NCBI GenBank assembly: GCA_019454045.1
Contig: SKCR01041614.1
Location: 1-64,000 of the forward strand
Reading direction: 5' to 3'
DNA length: 64,000 nucleotides
From: Zanthoxylum bungeanum
Taxonomy: Eukaryota; Streptophyta; Magnoliopsida; Sapindales; Rutaceae
This document shows, one piece after another, positions 49,001 to 58,875 of the stretch. Within the stretch, counting starts at the first letter, position 1; every line of letters begins with the position of its first letter. A model generated the notes under the pieces. That model saw only the letters and a list, made by a program, of their open reading frames with translations. It was not told the DNA's origin and made no database searches. Made by a program: the position numbers and the translations under genes.

Positions 49001-50807
49001 GTTGAAATGAATACTTATTCTTGAACCCATCATGAATCACCTTCTTATCAAACTGCCACGGCCTCCCCAAAAGTATATGACCCGCATGCATCGGAATCAC
49101 ATCACATAGAACATCATCTGTGTAAGGCCCAATGGTAAAGCTCAATAATACCTGCTTCGTTACCTTCACTTCACCACAATCATTTAACCACTGCAACTTG
49201 TAAGGCTTGGGGTGCTTCAAGCAACTCAACCCCAATCTCTCAATCAAAGTCGTGCTAGCCACATTGGTACAACTGCCTCCATCTATAATCATACTACAAC
49301 CCTTACCATTCACACGGCATCTGGTGTGGAATATGTTCTCCCTCTGCTGATCACTCTCATCCTCAACAACTTGTGCTGTCAAAGCACGCTTAACAACTAG
49401 GGATAAGTTATCTAAAGGGTATGCAGCTCCCTCATGGTCACTAGCATCTTCTAACTCCGGCATCTCATCCTCAACCTCATCATCTGTAGAGTACACATCT
49501 CCGCTCTTGTCAATCACTAAGGAGCGCCTATTGGGACATTGTGAAGCATAGTGTCCCATGCCCAAACACTTGAAACACTTGACATCCTTAGTTCTCGTAG
49601 CTGTACCCTCAGGTTTAGGTCTAGGTTTACTCGATTCTGCAACCTCTTTACCCTTGCCACTAGGTTCGGCTCTAGGCTTGTTAAAGCCTCCACTGAAATC
49701 ACCTCTAGGCTTGTTAAAGCCTCCATCTCGCTTCTCATTCGGAACCCATTTCCCCTTCCAAGTAGAAGTAGTCTGAGTACCAAATCTGGATGTGGCCTTC
49801 TTCTTGAGTTGCCTCTCTACCTTGATAGCCATGTGAAGCATGTCCTCCAAATCAACATAATGATGTAACTCCACCATGTTGGCAATCTCCCTATTTAAGC
49901 CTCCAAGAAACCGTGCCATAGTAGCCTCTGCATCCTCAACTACATTCGCCCTGATCATGGCAACTTCCATCTCTGTGTAGTAATCCTCAACACTCTTGGT
50001 ACCTTGATACAGATGTTGTAGCTTCTGATACAACTCACGGTAGTAATGGCTCGGAATGAACCTCTTCCTCATAAGACCTCTGAGTTCTTCCCAAGTCTGA
50101 ACTGGTCTCTCATAGTTTCTTCTCCGAGTAGTAACAAGCTGATCCCACCATATCATGGCATAATCAGTAAACTCAATAGCTGCCAGACTGATTTTCTTCT
50201 CATCTGAGTAGTGATGGCAATTGAATATCAGCTCAATCTTCTTCTCCCATTCCAAATAAGCCTCGGGATCATTCTTCCCCTGAAAGGTTGGTATCTTGAT
50301 TTTAATGCTACCTAGATCTCCATCTAAGTCCCCCCGTCTACCAAAACCCCTTCGATCATAATCCCCTCGCCTATCATCAAATGCACCTCTATCATCAAAT
50401 CGTCTATCCCTCCTATTATGTCTCCCATCAAACCTCCTATCACACCCTCTACCAAACCCCCTACCATGCCTCCTATCTTGTCTAGGCTGAAACCTCTCCT
50501 CAACATCATCAAGATCATCAAAATCATCAAAGTCATTCTCGGCTTCTTCTTCATCTGATGGTATATGTTGCGGTGGTACTCGACGTGGTGGCACATTATG
50601 AGGTGGTGGTACATTATGAGGTGGTAGTACATTATGAGGTGGTGGTACATTCTGAGGTGGTGGTGCTCTGGGAACACTGCCCGACTGAATACTCTCTACA
50701 CTCTTGGACAACCTTTCCAATGCAGCATTCATATTCTCCATCATATCTGTAAACTTTCTATCCATAGCTGCAAGCTTCTCATCGACGGTTAAACTAACAC
50801 CTGCCAT
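45789..50807 (-). CDS. Gag-pol polyprotein of CRM-like Gypsy retrotransposon
   Basis: 1672 codons without interruption from ATG 50807 ([11 protein letters not shown]); the frame extends upstream only to a TTG. Order: coiled N-terminus, Pro/His repeats (PPPHNV), Arg/Asp-rich stretch, Gag domain (about 170-335), knuckle [14 protein letters not shown] (411-424), protease [11 protein letters not shown] (Asp 509; DGG in place of DTG, usual in this clade), RT with YFDD at 905-908, RNase H with ECDASG (Asp 1054), integrase zinc residues H1235/H1242/C1269/C1272, and DDE residues D1304/D1365/E1401. The tail includes [10 protein letters not shown] (about 1617-1626). No classical chromodomain is apparent. 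All catalytic residues are present, so the product may be active. Confidence 0.95.
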   Translation of the reverse strand: MAGVSLTVDEKLAAMDRKFTDMMENMNAALERLSKSVESIQSGSVPRAPPPQNVPPPHNVLPPHNVPPPHNVPPRRVPPQHIPSDEEEAENDFDDFDDLDDVEERFQPRQDRRHGRGFGRGCDRRFDGRHNRRDRRFDDRGAFDDRRGDYDRRGFGRRGDLDGDLGSIKIKIPTFQGKNDPEAYLEWEKKIELIFNCHHYSDEKKISLAAIEFTDYAMIWWDQLVTTRRRNYERPVQTWEELRGLMRKRFIPSHYYRELYQKLQHLYQGTKSVEDYYTEMEVAMIRANVVEDAEATMARFLGGLNREIANMVELHHYVDLEDMLHMAIKVERQLKKKATSRFGTQTTSTWKGKWVPNEKRDGGFNKPRGDFSGGFNKPRAEPSGKGKEVAESSKPRPKPEGTATRTKDVKCFKCLGMGHYASQCPNRRSLVIDKSGDVYSTDDEVEDEMPELEDASDHEGAAYPLDNLSLVVKRALTAQVVEDESDQQRENIFHTRCRVNGKGCSMIIDGGSCTNVASTTLIERLGLSCLKHPKPYKLQWLNDCGEVKVTKQVLLSFTIGPYTDDVLCDVIPMHAGHILLGRPWQFDKKVIHDGFKNKYSFQHKGKPITLYPLTPKQVHEDQVKLQLERDKERASANTNLGETSESVKNKAKAESLPKGSESESKGDTKGRVKRSFYMGEGEARRAFKTSSLMLLLVYKEPHVYFSNTDSLLPMSISSLLQDYNDVLTEDIPCGLPPIRGIEHQIDFVPGAVIPNRPSYRSNPEETKELQRQVRDLMDKGYVRESMSPCAVPVLLVPKKDGTWRMCVDCRAINNITVKYRHPIPRLDDMLDELHGSKIFSKIDLKSGYHQIRMREGDEWKTAFKTKYGLYEWLVMPFGLTNAPSTFMRLMNHVMRAFIGKFVVVYFDDILVYSTSIEEHELHLRHVLDVLRKEQLYANSDKCTFCMDRLVFLGFVVSADGIEVDVEKVKAIQEWPTPTTVTEVRSFHGLASFYRRFVKDFSSIAAPLTEVVKKTVGFQWGEAQERAFQDLKAKLCSAPILALPNFEKTFEIECDASGLGIGAVLMQEKRPIAYFSEKLNGAALRYPTYDKELYALVRALQTWQHYLWPKEFVIHTDHESLKHLKGQGKLNKRHAKWMEFVESFPYIIRYKQGKENIVADALSRRYVLITSMHARMLGFDLIKELYECDSDFGEIIVACAKSSFGKFYIHDGFLFKANRLCVPTCSMRELLVKEAHGGGLMGHFGITKTLAILHEHFYWPKMKRDVERICDQCLTCKHAKSKLMPHGLYTPLPVPSEPWVDISMDFVLGLPRTKRGRDSIFVVVDRFSKMAHFVACHKTDDATNIADLFFRDIVRLHGIPRSIVSDRDVKFLSHFWKVLWAKLGTKLLYSTTCHPQTDGQTEVVNRTLSQLLRTIVGKNLKSWEDCLPFIEFAYNRSIHSSTSFSPFEIVYGFQPLTPLDLLPLPIDEHTGLDGKRKADLVKHIHEKVKEHIQRKNEQYASHANKGRKRVVFQPGDWVWVHMRKERFPEQRKSKLQSRGDGPFQVLERINDNAYKLDLQGKYNVSATFNVSDLTHFDAGSDSRSNPFQQGGNDMSPTTPETLQHAANNLEEPMQFPTGPITRQRAKKIREAFAGLAQSYVTSCSNRVKCTPETYMGITREVPKLFHLTQISSD

Positions 50808-52573
50808 TTCAAAGCTCAACAAACAAATTAGTAATAACAAGAAAGTAATACGATATGTAAAATCCTCTCAAGCTCACAATCTCACGTGTTTACACTCAAT
50901 TATATCACTCCACTCGTGTTTGTACTCTATTGGCTTTTACCCGATACTGTGCTCACACTCACTGCCTTTTACCACTATTGAGTTCTTCCTCAATTCAATT
51001 ACAAATCAACTCAATTCCCAGAATGGTCAACTAAGATGTAGTCCACAAGCTAGCAGAAACACAATGTATATATAGAGCAGGTGGAATAAAGAAAATAAGA
51101 TAAGTAATCACGGAGACTCAATTGAAAGAAACCTATAGCTAGAGTGTTCAGAATAAGAAAGAATGACGAGTTAGCTAAATGCAATAAATAAGCAAGCAAG
51201 CAATCAACGTGTCACTGAAGTAATCTTGTGGTCACTCACTATAGTGTTTGAGCTCACCTTTCTTTTCTTCTCACACACACTCACAAGTGTTTACACTCCA
51301 ATGAAACACAATGAAGCACAAAGGATTTCAATTCGGCAATAACACAAATATAGTCTTTCAAGCTCAAACCAATACAAACCAAATCAAATCAATGTAACTC
51401 ATGTAAAGCAATCCAATCAACTTGCAAATGGTCTAATCAAGCTAAGCACAATGCGACCAATTCTCTTTCTTCTTTTTTTTCATTTTTTTTTTTTTTCAAA
51501 ACAAGTAGGTGACTCAGCTGCTTACGTAAGTAGCTTACAAGTAGGTCAAGTAAGCATGTCAATTCGGCAATGGTAAGTTACAAACCAACTAAACACTTTT
51601 CCAACTAGCTTGGTGATGCAGCAACTTGCCTCTTCAAGCACCTCTCAAATGCAATGATGGCTACTCAAGTTTCCATGTCAAGCTCATGAGTGCTTCCATT
51701 TTCAATGTCATGCTAATGATTTCAACACAAATCCAATGTCAAGCTAATGATAGCTCACGCAAATCAGCAAGCACACTTGTTAATTCATGCTTCAACATAA
51801 GCACATCAAGCATCTTACTCACGGCAATATGTGTAACAAAGCAACCAGACTTGTCTCACAAAGTTAACAACACACAAGCTTAAGTAAACTTCAGGAGTAA
51901 GTCACGGCCTCATCAATCCATAAGCATTTCATTTTGTTTCAACACTCATTCACTCAAATGCCTCACCAAATCACTCAAACAAACTTGTTTTCCACACACT
52001 TCACAAGATTGCAACAACTTCACAAAGATTGCAAACAAGCTAGTTCAAGCAATGCTAGGAGTAATGAAGTGCAATCTGATTTTCTCAAAGTAGATATGAA
52101 CAATACCTATTGAAAACAAGCTAAGTGACATGTATATGGCAAGAACAAAGCAAGGGTGGTGATGGTACTTCCTTGGCCGAATCTGACCTGATGCATTTTT
52201 TTTTTTTTTTTGAAACTAATAACTTAATAACAATGTTAAACACGTCCTAGTAACTTACAATTAACAACTAAACACTTGATTCAAGCAAAGAACACAAAAG
52301 CCCCAATTTTGACCTAAGTAGCCAAAGCTTAACTCAAAGAAATACTCAAAATTAGCACAAACTACTAAAGGACAGATTGTTATTCATGCAACAAGGATTA
52401 CAAATCTGCAAGAAACAACAAGAAACAACAAAGAACACCAATGGCCGAAACTTGAGGACAAATTCCTTAATGGCCGAAATCAACAACAACAACAAAAACA
52501 AAGATGAATACAAGATTAAACAACACAAAGGATAGGAAATCAGACCTCAGAACCCTAAGCTCATGATACCAAA
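50808..52573 (-). other. CRM-like element 5' leader with PBS
   Basis: 1.77 kb between 5' LTR and ATG. Reading the minus strand, TTTGGTATCATGAGC follows the LTR, a close match to the tRNA-iMet primer site TGGTATCAGAGC. The leader is A/T-rich, with plus-strand T-runs at 51472-51496 and 52198-52211. Small plus-strand ORFs here are not supported as genes. Confidence 0.8.
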
Positions 52574-53544
52574 TGACAAGAACTCACTTGGGTTGGAAAC
52601 CAAGCAAACCCCAAGCATCTTTCTCAAAACCCCAAGAACTTTGAATACTGATTTTGTAGGAACAAAACCCAACCAAGATCAGCCCCTAACCACCATGAAA
52701 CTCACGTCCATGATAACCACAAGCATGAAATCAGATTGTATTTTGCTAGCAATGGAGACGCCACTAAGTTGCCAAGCTTAGATAAGTCAATTTGAACTTG
52801 AAAAGGGGAATCCCTCCCTCAACAAGGTTTTGGCCATAGCCATGGAAAGCTCAAGCTTTTCTTTCTTTCAAAATCTGTATATTACGTTGGTTGTCCAAAA
52901 TACAAAGAAGAGTCATATAATAAGGGTTACAAAAGAGTAAAAAGGCTAAAATGACCCTAGAGCTAAAATTACCAAAAGCCCTAAGTCAAGCACCTCAACC
53001 ACGACCATTAAGGTCCTTTTGCACCTAAATAAACTTAAAACAAAGATTAGAAGCTAATCTCACTTAAGCTAATTAAGGTGCTTACATGCTATAGTAAATT
53101 GACGTGCTTCCGGCTAAGTACAAATAAGCATAATTAAGCCTAATGGCATAGTCAACCATGCTAATTACATCATAAATAAAGTCAAAATGTCGAGCACAAA
53201 TGACAAAAATGCCCCCATTTGGCCGAATTCAACATAGTCCCAAAATGGGTGAAATCGGGTCAAAAGGGTGCTGGTGCTGAAGCTGCTCTGCTATGCTTCA
53301 GTCTGAGCTGATCTGGGTCAAATGAAATAGCTTGGGGACCTCTCTGGTTATGCCCATATATGTCTCTGGTGTGCACTTGACTCGGTTGCTGCAACTGGTC
53401 ACATAGCTCTGAGCTAGTCCCGCAAAGGCCTCTCTGATCTTCTTTGCTCTTTGGCGAGTGATTGGACCTGTTGGAAACTGCATGGGTTCTTCCAAGTTGT
53501 TAGCTGCATGCTGTAATGTCTCTGGTGTGGTTGGACTCATGTCA
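52574..53544 (-). repeat. CRM-like element 5' LTR
   Basis: 971 bp. It contains a duplicate of the last 82 codons of gag-pol (53298-53544), present only because the ORF overlaps the LTR. The adjoining open frame to 53564 is an accident of the junction with A2, not a gene. Confidence 0.92.
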
Positions 53545-54707
53545 CCTGTTGTCCAGCCCAACAATTACTCTGGATGTCAGAATCAAGAAATTATACAATT
53601 GCTCATCAGAACGAAATGGGGAGATGTGTGATATGTGATGGTAACCACCCGAGAAATCAATGTATATACCTTTCAGAGTGGCAGAATTATTGGAATCATT
53701 CAAGGTACGAAGAACCATCATACTTTCCATCTTATCCACCATCCATCTATGATCTTCATCAAGAACCAGAACCATCAGAGGAAGATCAGTTGATTCACAT
53801 GCTCAAAGATTGGTTCGAGGAACGAGAAGCATAATTTGATGCACGAATTCAGAGTCAAGCGGCGTCTATACAGAGGATGACAGATCAAGTTAGACAATTA
53901 ACAGATAACCTGAATCACATATCTCACTGAGTAAATTCAAATAATACTGAAGAAGCCTTCGAATATCCTGAGATTCATCATGACATCATAACAGAGGACG
54001 AGGTTGAGCAATATCAAGAATCAGAGGTATCAGTTCAGGAGCCTGAACCAACAAAGTCTCAATTTGATTTTTATTAATCTTCTGACTCTGACGAGGATAA
54101 AGAAGCTGAGCTATTTGTACCAACTGCACCAACAAATGAGGATGAAACTTTCTATCCTCCAAATGAAGATCTTGGAGCTTCTATTGCACAAATGTTTGAA
54201 GAAGATCTACATGAGCCAATCATTTCACTCAGATCAGAGGATGAAGACCTAAAAACAGACATAACTTTACATCCTCAGATTGACACTTATGGAGCATGCA
54301 TTTCACAGATGACAGATGAAGAATTGAATACGGAAATTTTAAAATACATCTGTGAAGAAAATGTGGAGCAAGATGTAGAGCAAATGGAGGAGCAAATGTC
54401 TGAACTTATTAAAGATCCAGTGAATTCAGGCGAAACATCACTGTTTTGGGGAGTACATATCAAAAACATCACCCAGAAGCTTGACAAAATGGAATTTCCA
54501 TTCCAAGTCAAGCACCATATGAGACCTCCTGATTTTATTTCTTTCTTTTCAGGAACCACTAGAGCAACAAAGGTTAAAAAGGTGGCACAAGCACTGAATG
54601 TGACAAAATTCTTTTTGCCCTTTTACCGTTGGAAAAGACCCTTCAAAAGCAACGCACATGGGATTATCTTTAATCGGACATCCAAAACGACATTGAAACC
54701 TCATTGA
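53545..54707 (+). pseudogene. A2 Gag-like ORF, right part
   Basis: Continues A2 after the CRM-like insertion. 53574-53834 includes the knuckle CVICDGNHPRNQC and the EPEPSEEDQ block, then a stop. 54192-54707 holds the same C-terminal block as A1 (DEELNTEILKYICEE, FWGVHIKNITQKLDKME, ending KTTLKPH). Conservation of this block between two diverged family members suggests it was once a functional protein part; its family is not recognised. Confidence 0.65.
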
Positions 54708-54963
54708 CAAATGGATTTCAGTCACGTCTGGCTGAAGACGAAAAATTTAGCGCTAGTAGGGTCTTTGTTGTAATTTTTGTTTTCATATTTTATGTATACA
54801 TGTTGTAGAGTTTTTAATTTTGTGTGTTATTTTTGTAGGGGAAAGCACAAACGGAGCATTTTAAGACAGAAGGAATGGTGTTTTGCAATCAGAAAGATAA
54901 GAGATAATTCAATAGCGATGGCTGAGTAAAGAATGAATTCTTGAGACGCATCCTTATGAATTT

Positions 54964-54989
54964 TTTTTTTTGGATAAAGTAAGTATTAA
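54964..54989 (-). mobile_element. 26-bp LINE-tail insertion
   Basis: T-run plus GGATAAAGTAAGTATTAA flanked by a perfect 15-bp TSD CATCCTTATGAATTT (54949-54963 and 54990-55004). The inserted bases match the 3' end of the full LINE at 10160-10187 (T-run, GGATAAGGTAAGTATTAT). It is a LINE copy truncated to about 18 nt plus tail, on the minus strand. Confidence 0.82.
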
Positions 54990-55004
54990 CATCCTTATGA
55001 ATTT

Positions 55005-55310
55005 AAACTAAGCTAGTGGCGTATTGCGTACACAATTCCGTTGCCTTAATAATTGCTTTGATTTGCTTTTCTATTTTTATTTCCTTTATTTTCGCCGACA
55101 AGATCTAAACTTTTTAAACTTTTCACAAGTTATTTTAACGTTCATCTAATAATTGTCATTTGGCAGGTACTAGTGCTACTATTACTTACCCATTTTCAGG
55201 TTCTATAAATTCAGCTCTACATTTCTCTCTTCGACACATCCAGATATAAATTCAGCTCTACATTTCTCTCTTTGACACATCCAGATATACATCCAAATAA
55301 GAGAGAGAAA
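55005..55310 (+). other. Region upstream of LOG pseudogene
   Basis: No longer similar to A1. It has a TATA-like CTATAAATT at 55203 and a 41-bp tandem duplication (55204-55244 and 55245-55285) with one visible mismatch, then GAGAGAGAAA before the ATG. It could be host 5' UTR or promoter carried with the LOG fragment. Confidence 0.55.
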
Positions 55311-55705
55311 ATGGAAGCAACTACACAACAGCGAATCAAGCGAATTTGTGTTTTCTGTGGATCCAACTCTGGTAATAAATCAGAGTTCAATGAGGCTGCA
55401 AAGGAATTGGGGAGAGTCATAGCGTAATGAAATATTCACATAGTATATGGCGGTGGCAATCTTGGATTGATGGGAAGCATTTCAAAAGCCGTTCAGGATG
55501 GTGGTGGTCATGTTTTGGGAATTATTCCAAAAACTTTGGCGGACGAGCATATAATCATAAAAACAAATGGAGATGAACGTATTGTCTCAGTGATGTCTGA
55601 ACAACTCCTTCAAATGGTCAATACTGCTGATGCGCTTATTGCTTTACCAGGTGGCTCGGAACATTTGAAGAAATATTCACAATGGCATCATGAGAGCACT
55701 TGAAC
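55311..55705 (+). pseudogene. LONELY GUY (LOG)-like cytokinin phosphoribohydrolase, truncated pseudogene
   Basis: LOG enzymes release active cytokinin bases from their riboside 5'-monophosphates. Visible are the start MEATTQQRIKRICVFCGSNS, the YGGGNLGLMGSISKAV block and GHVLGIIPKTL, then ALIALPGG. Two adjacent stops (TAA TGA) replace the codons before NIHIVYGGG. In the PGGxGTxxE catalytic motif a frame change gives PGGSEHLKK; the other frame reads GTFEEIFTMAS followed by TGA where Trp is expected. The 3' third is cut off by element D at 55706. About 130 codons run without an intron, although plant LOG genes have several, suggesting a retrocopy or captured cDNA. It has the same strand as A2. 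Confidence 0.85.
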
Positions 55706-56240
55706 TGTTGGAAATTGTTGATTAGGAATTATTTGGTGTTGTTAAATAACAACAATTAGTAATAATTTCATGTTGGAAATTATTAAGTAACAACAAGAAT
55801 TGTTAATCAAATAATTAAGTAACAACAAGAGTTGTTAAGTAACAACAATTAGTAAAATGTTAGTGGGGAACATATGGTACACCCATGATGGTAACATTTT
55901 TGGAAGGGTTAGAGAAAGTCATTATGCATCCAAATACATGTGATTACATAGTAATCAATGCATGTGATTAAATAGTAATCAATGATTAATAGTAATCCAT
56001 GCATGTGAGCTAATAGTGACTTGGTTTCCCTCCTATAAATAAGACATTTGCTTATTGAGTTAAGCAATCAATTAAGTTTGATTAAGAGGTCTCTACAAGT
56101 TTAAAGGTATGCAATTGTGTTTTGGTTAATATAGATTTATTTCAATTAGTTTGTAAATAAATCTAGGACTAGTAATACATATATGGTTAGATCCTAAGAG
56201 GACAAACATGTAAATATATTATGGATTATGTTTCCTAACA
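55706..56240 (+). repeat. D 5' LTR
   Basis: 535 bp. U3 has repeated AGTAATCAATG and GTAACAACAAGAGTTGTTAA-type units. TATA box CCTATAAATAAG at 56032-56043. The end is followed after one base by PBS TGGTATCAGTAG (56242), a partial match to tRNA-iMet. Confidence 0.9.
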
Positions 56241-56573
56241 TTGGTATCAGTAGATTAAAGGCATGTATTCTAGTTGGATTACACAAAAATTGCATGAACA
56301 TGCATGAAAGTTGTTAAAAATGCTTCTGTTTTTTATTTTTAAAAATGATTTTCTTCCAATTTTGGGCCATAATAACTCTATGTAGAAAATTGATAATCGA
56401 ATGTTTAAATATGTTTTGAAAACTAGGTCATGAGATCTTCAATTTGGTATATCATTTGCTTAATTTGGATTAAATTAAGAAAGATATAGACCATAGAAGT
56501 TGGCTAGATGAATCTGTTTTTACCATAAAAACACTCCCAGAAGAGCCATACTACATGTCATCCGGTTTTTATA

Positions 56574-56737
56574 AAATCAGACGACAAGTCGTCCGATTTG
56601 TGTACGACAAGTCGTACGCTTAGAGCTCAAAGGGACGACATGTCGTCCATGTATCACTCAACCGACAAGTCGGTTCCACCTATAAATGACAACCGACATG
56701 TCATACAGCCACGAAACAAGCGGACGATATGTCGTCT
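56574..56737 (+). repeat. Cluster of CGACAWGTCG hairpins in the D leader
   Basis: Four clean inverted repeats: 56574-56599 (12-bp arms, one mismatch), 56602-56617 (GTACGAC arms), 56633-56648 (GGACGACATGTCGTCC, a perfect palindrome) and 56660-56675 (AACCGAC arms). Decayed ones lie at 56692-56703 and 56722-56737. Flanking arm bases differ from unit to unit but stay complementary. Confidence 0.75.
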
Positions 56738-56756
56738 GCGCGTGTGTAACTCAGTG

Positions 56757-56857
56757 AGACTGGCCGGCGCGTGAGATCGCGTGAGGGCAAGTGGGAGCCA
56801 ATGACCGGCGCGTGGAGGCGCGTGAGCCACTCCTGAGGCGCGTGTATGGCGCGTGAA
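56757..56857 (+). repeat. GCGCGTG repeat cluster
   Basis: Six GCGCGTG or GCGTGAG-type units within 100 bp, directly after the hairpin cluster and much more GC-rich than the surrounding leader. No coding potential is evident. Confidence 0.6.
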
Positions 56858-56962
56858 GTTTGTGTCGGCCCTTGTAGGTCATGTCTGTATCGGTTTGCTT
56901 TGGTAATTCCGATCCATCATGATTATATGTCTAATCCCTTTTGTAAAATGTTCTAATCGGCC

Positions 56963-57607
56963 ATGATAAATTTGTTTTATCATATAAACTTTGTGTTTTA
57001 TAATAAATATCTTTGTGATGTTTATTTTAGTCATTGTAACTTTGTGTTTCATTGTATTGATTTTTCATTGTATTTGTTGCAGAAAAATCATGGCGATTAT
57101 TCGAAGAAGAGTTGCAAAAATGATTACGACACCCACAGACAAGGAGATGATATCAGACATGTAGTTGATATAGATAAATATCGAATGAGTGAAAGCGATG
57201 ATATGATTTCGCATATCATCACTTTCAATAACATGTTACAGGAGTCTATCTGGGCAGGTAATTGGATAGGACAGCCAAATAGATTCAGATTACTGAGAAA
57301 CACTCTCCCCAAGATATGGCAAAAACAACTTACTCGTATTTGGATATTAGTAAAATGTGAGGAAAAACATGTTCCTTATAATAAAGCCATTGAGAGGTTA
57401 GCGGTTCAGTATCTCCGGCATAAGGCAAATAATACAATTTTTCCTTTGATGTCTCAGAAACGTTGTAAGGATCCTAAATTTGCTATAGGCTTTCCATGGC
57501 TGTCCAAGATCAATTACGAGTTACCTAAAGAGTTTGAGGATTCGTATCCCAAAACATATATGAGTTGGGACTCTACAACTGGGAAAATTATTATTGTAAA
57601 ATATTAA
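56963..57607 (+). CDS. Extra leader ORF of element D, unknown, Gag-like spacing
   Basis: 214 codons from ATG 56963. The first ~35 residues are hydrophobic/aromatic and may be untranslated, since TTGTTGCAG at 57076-57084 looks like a splice acceptor; the more convincing part starts at KNHGDYSKKS. MISHIITFNNMLQ followed about 20 residues later by RFRLLRNTLPKIWQ has the spacing of the UBN2-type Gag helix block of Copia elements, but the normal D gag follows downstream. The C-terminus (FPWLSKINYELPKEFEDSYP) is not recognised. It may be a captured or duplicated Gag segment, or a cellular fragment. Its being open amid decayed ORFs is notable. Confidence 0.4.
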   Translation: MINLFYHINFVFYNKYLCDVYFSHCNFVFHCIDFSLYLLQKNHGDYSKKSCKNDYDTHRQGDDIRHVVDIDKYRMSESDDMISHIITFNNMLQESIWAGNWIGQPNRFRLLRNTLPKIWQKQLTRIWILVKCEEKHVPYNKAIERLAVQYLRHKANNTIFPLMSQKRCKDPKFAIGFPWLSKINYELPKEFEDSYPKTYMSWDSTTGKIIIVKY

Positions 57608-57988
57608 TTTCTATCATGTTTTTTATGTGTGTAATGATTTTTGTGTAATGATTTGTTATTTCACGGCATGTAAATATTGTATTTATATGTATGGATGTTC
57701 TATGTTGAATTTAATTTATGTAATTAAATCAATGAGTGTCATGTACATTAATTGTCACATGATTAAGAGGTTCTCAAAATATATGTAATTTTTTAGAAAA
57801 TGATTTTACATGATTGATTATGTTGATAATATTTTTACATTGGGTAATTGGATGATGATTGGACACATAGTGGCCTTTTGACTCTAACCCCATTGAAGAA
57901 TTTTATTAAACATAATTTGCTTCATGATAAAATAAACAAAAGTATTAACAATTGTGCATGAATGTATGTAGAAACTTTATGTTTTTTA
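57608..57988 (+). other. D leader, gene-less
   Basis: AT-rich sequence between the extra ORF and gag. Nothing recognisable. Confidence 0.5.
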
Positions 57989-58858
57989 ATGGCTTCCGCA
58001 ACAAAGATCATTATCGCTGAACTCAACAATGGTGAGAAACTGAATGGCGATAGTTATGAAATTTGGAGCATGAAAATACAATATGTGCTAGAAGAACAAG
58101 AGGTTCTTGAAACCCTGAAAATGAGCATGAATGAACCTGAACATGCCACTACGGCCCAACACAGGCGAGACCGAGAGGCTTATGAGGCCTGGAAGAAAAA
58201 GAATTCTATTGCCCGCATTAAGTTGCTAAGCAGTATGGATAATGACCTAATGAAAGAGTTCAGGAAATATGACATGGCTAAGGACATGTGGTCCACACTA
58301 GCTGAAAAGTTTGGTAGTACATCAATAACCAATCTCAGGTCACTGACAATCAAGTTTGACACATACAAGAAACGCCCTGAGTTTACTATGTCAAAACACT
58401 TGAGGCAAATGTCAAACATGATTACTGAACTGGCAGATGCTGGACATGTTCTTACAGATGAACAGAAGTCCTAGCAGTCATTCGTTCTCTTCCAAATATT
58501 TGTGAGCATATGAAGATGTATTTGACCCACAATGAGAGCTTCAAAACCTTTGATTATGCTAAACGTCACCTTGAATTAGAAAGCGACCGACTCGCGGCCG
58601 CTAAGTCAAATACTGAAGTGTATATGACAGAAAATAGCAAACCTGGGGGTTTTTCAGACGAAAAGAAATTTCATGGTGGTGGGTTTAAGTTCGGAAAGAA
58701 CAAAATTCTTCCAAGCCAGAAAAGAAACAGAAAACCAATCAACATGGGAAAGGAAAACGTCCTACCAAAAAAAAAAACATGGCAAAGGTTAAATGTTTTA
58801 ACTGTGGTAAGAAAGGTCATTTTGCTCGTGACTGCACTGAGCCTAAAAAGGTGAATAC
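57989..58858 (+). pseudogene. D gag, frameshifted
   Basis: Starts at MASATKIIIAELNNGEKL (ATG 57989; the frame extends to an ATG at 57962). A Copia Gag reads through YEIWSMKIQYVLEEQE, AKDMWSTLAEKFGS and ITELADAGHVLTDEQ to a stop at 58472, continues in another frame (KMYLTHNESFKTFDYAKRHL), and the knuckle CFNCGKKGHFARDC is in the third frame at 58794-58835, after an 11-A run at 58768-58778 likely to be the slip site. Confidence 0.88.
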
Positions 58859-58875
58859 CTTTCGTGCATATTTAA

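Larger units (their letters stand above)
45056..53544 (-). mobile_element. Near-intact Gypsy chromovirus, CRM-like clade
   Basis: 8.5-kb element on the minus strand. LTRs 52574-53544 (5') and 45056-46035 (3') are almost identical, with ends TGACATGAGT...CTTGTCA. The TSD is GCTGT/CCTGT (one mismatch). It has a PBS for tRNA-iMet, a PPT, and a single uninterrupted gag-pol whose last 82 codons lie in the 3' LTR. An ORF running into the 3' LTR and ending in a GPITRxRAKK motif is characteristic of CRM chromoviruses. Youngest and only apparently competent element in the window. Confidence 0.93.

Noticed and set aside
49517..50677. ORFs overlapping CRM-like gag (for example 49551-49868, 50324-50677)
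   Set aside because: Alternative-frame readings of the Arg/Asp-rich and Pro/His repeats of gag-pol.
53298..53564. Separate small gene encoding the [12 protein letters not shown] protein
   Set aside because: It is the duplicate of the gag-pol C-terminus carried by the 5' LTR of the CRM-like element; the upstream extension is the junction with A2.
57124..57312. Minus-strand ORF opposite the D leader ORF
   Set aside because: Shadow of the plus-strand frame, no features.
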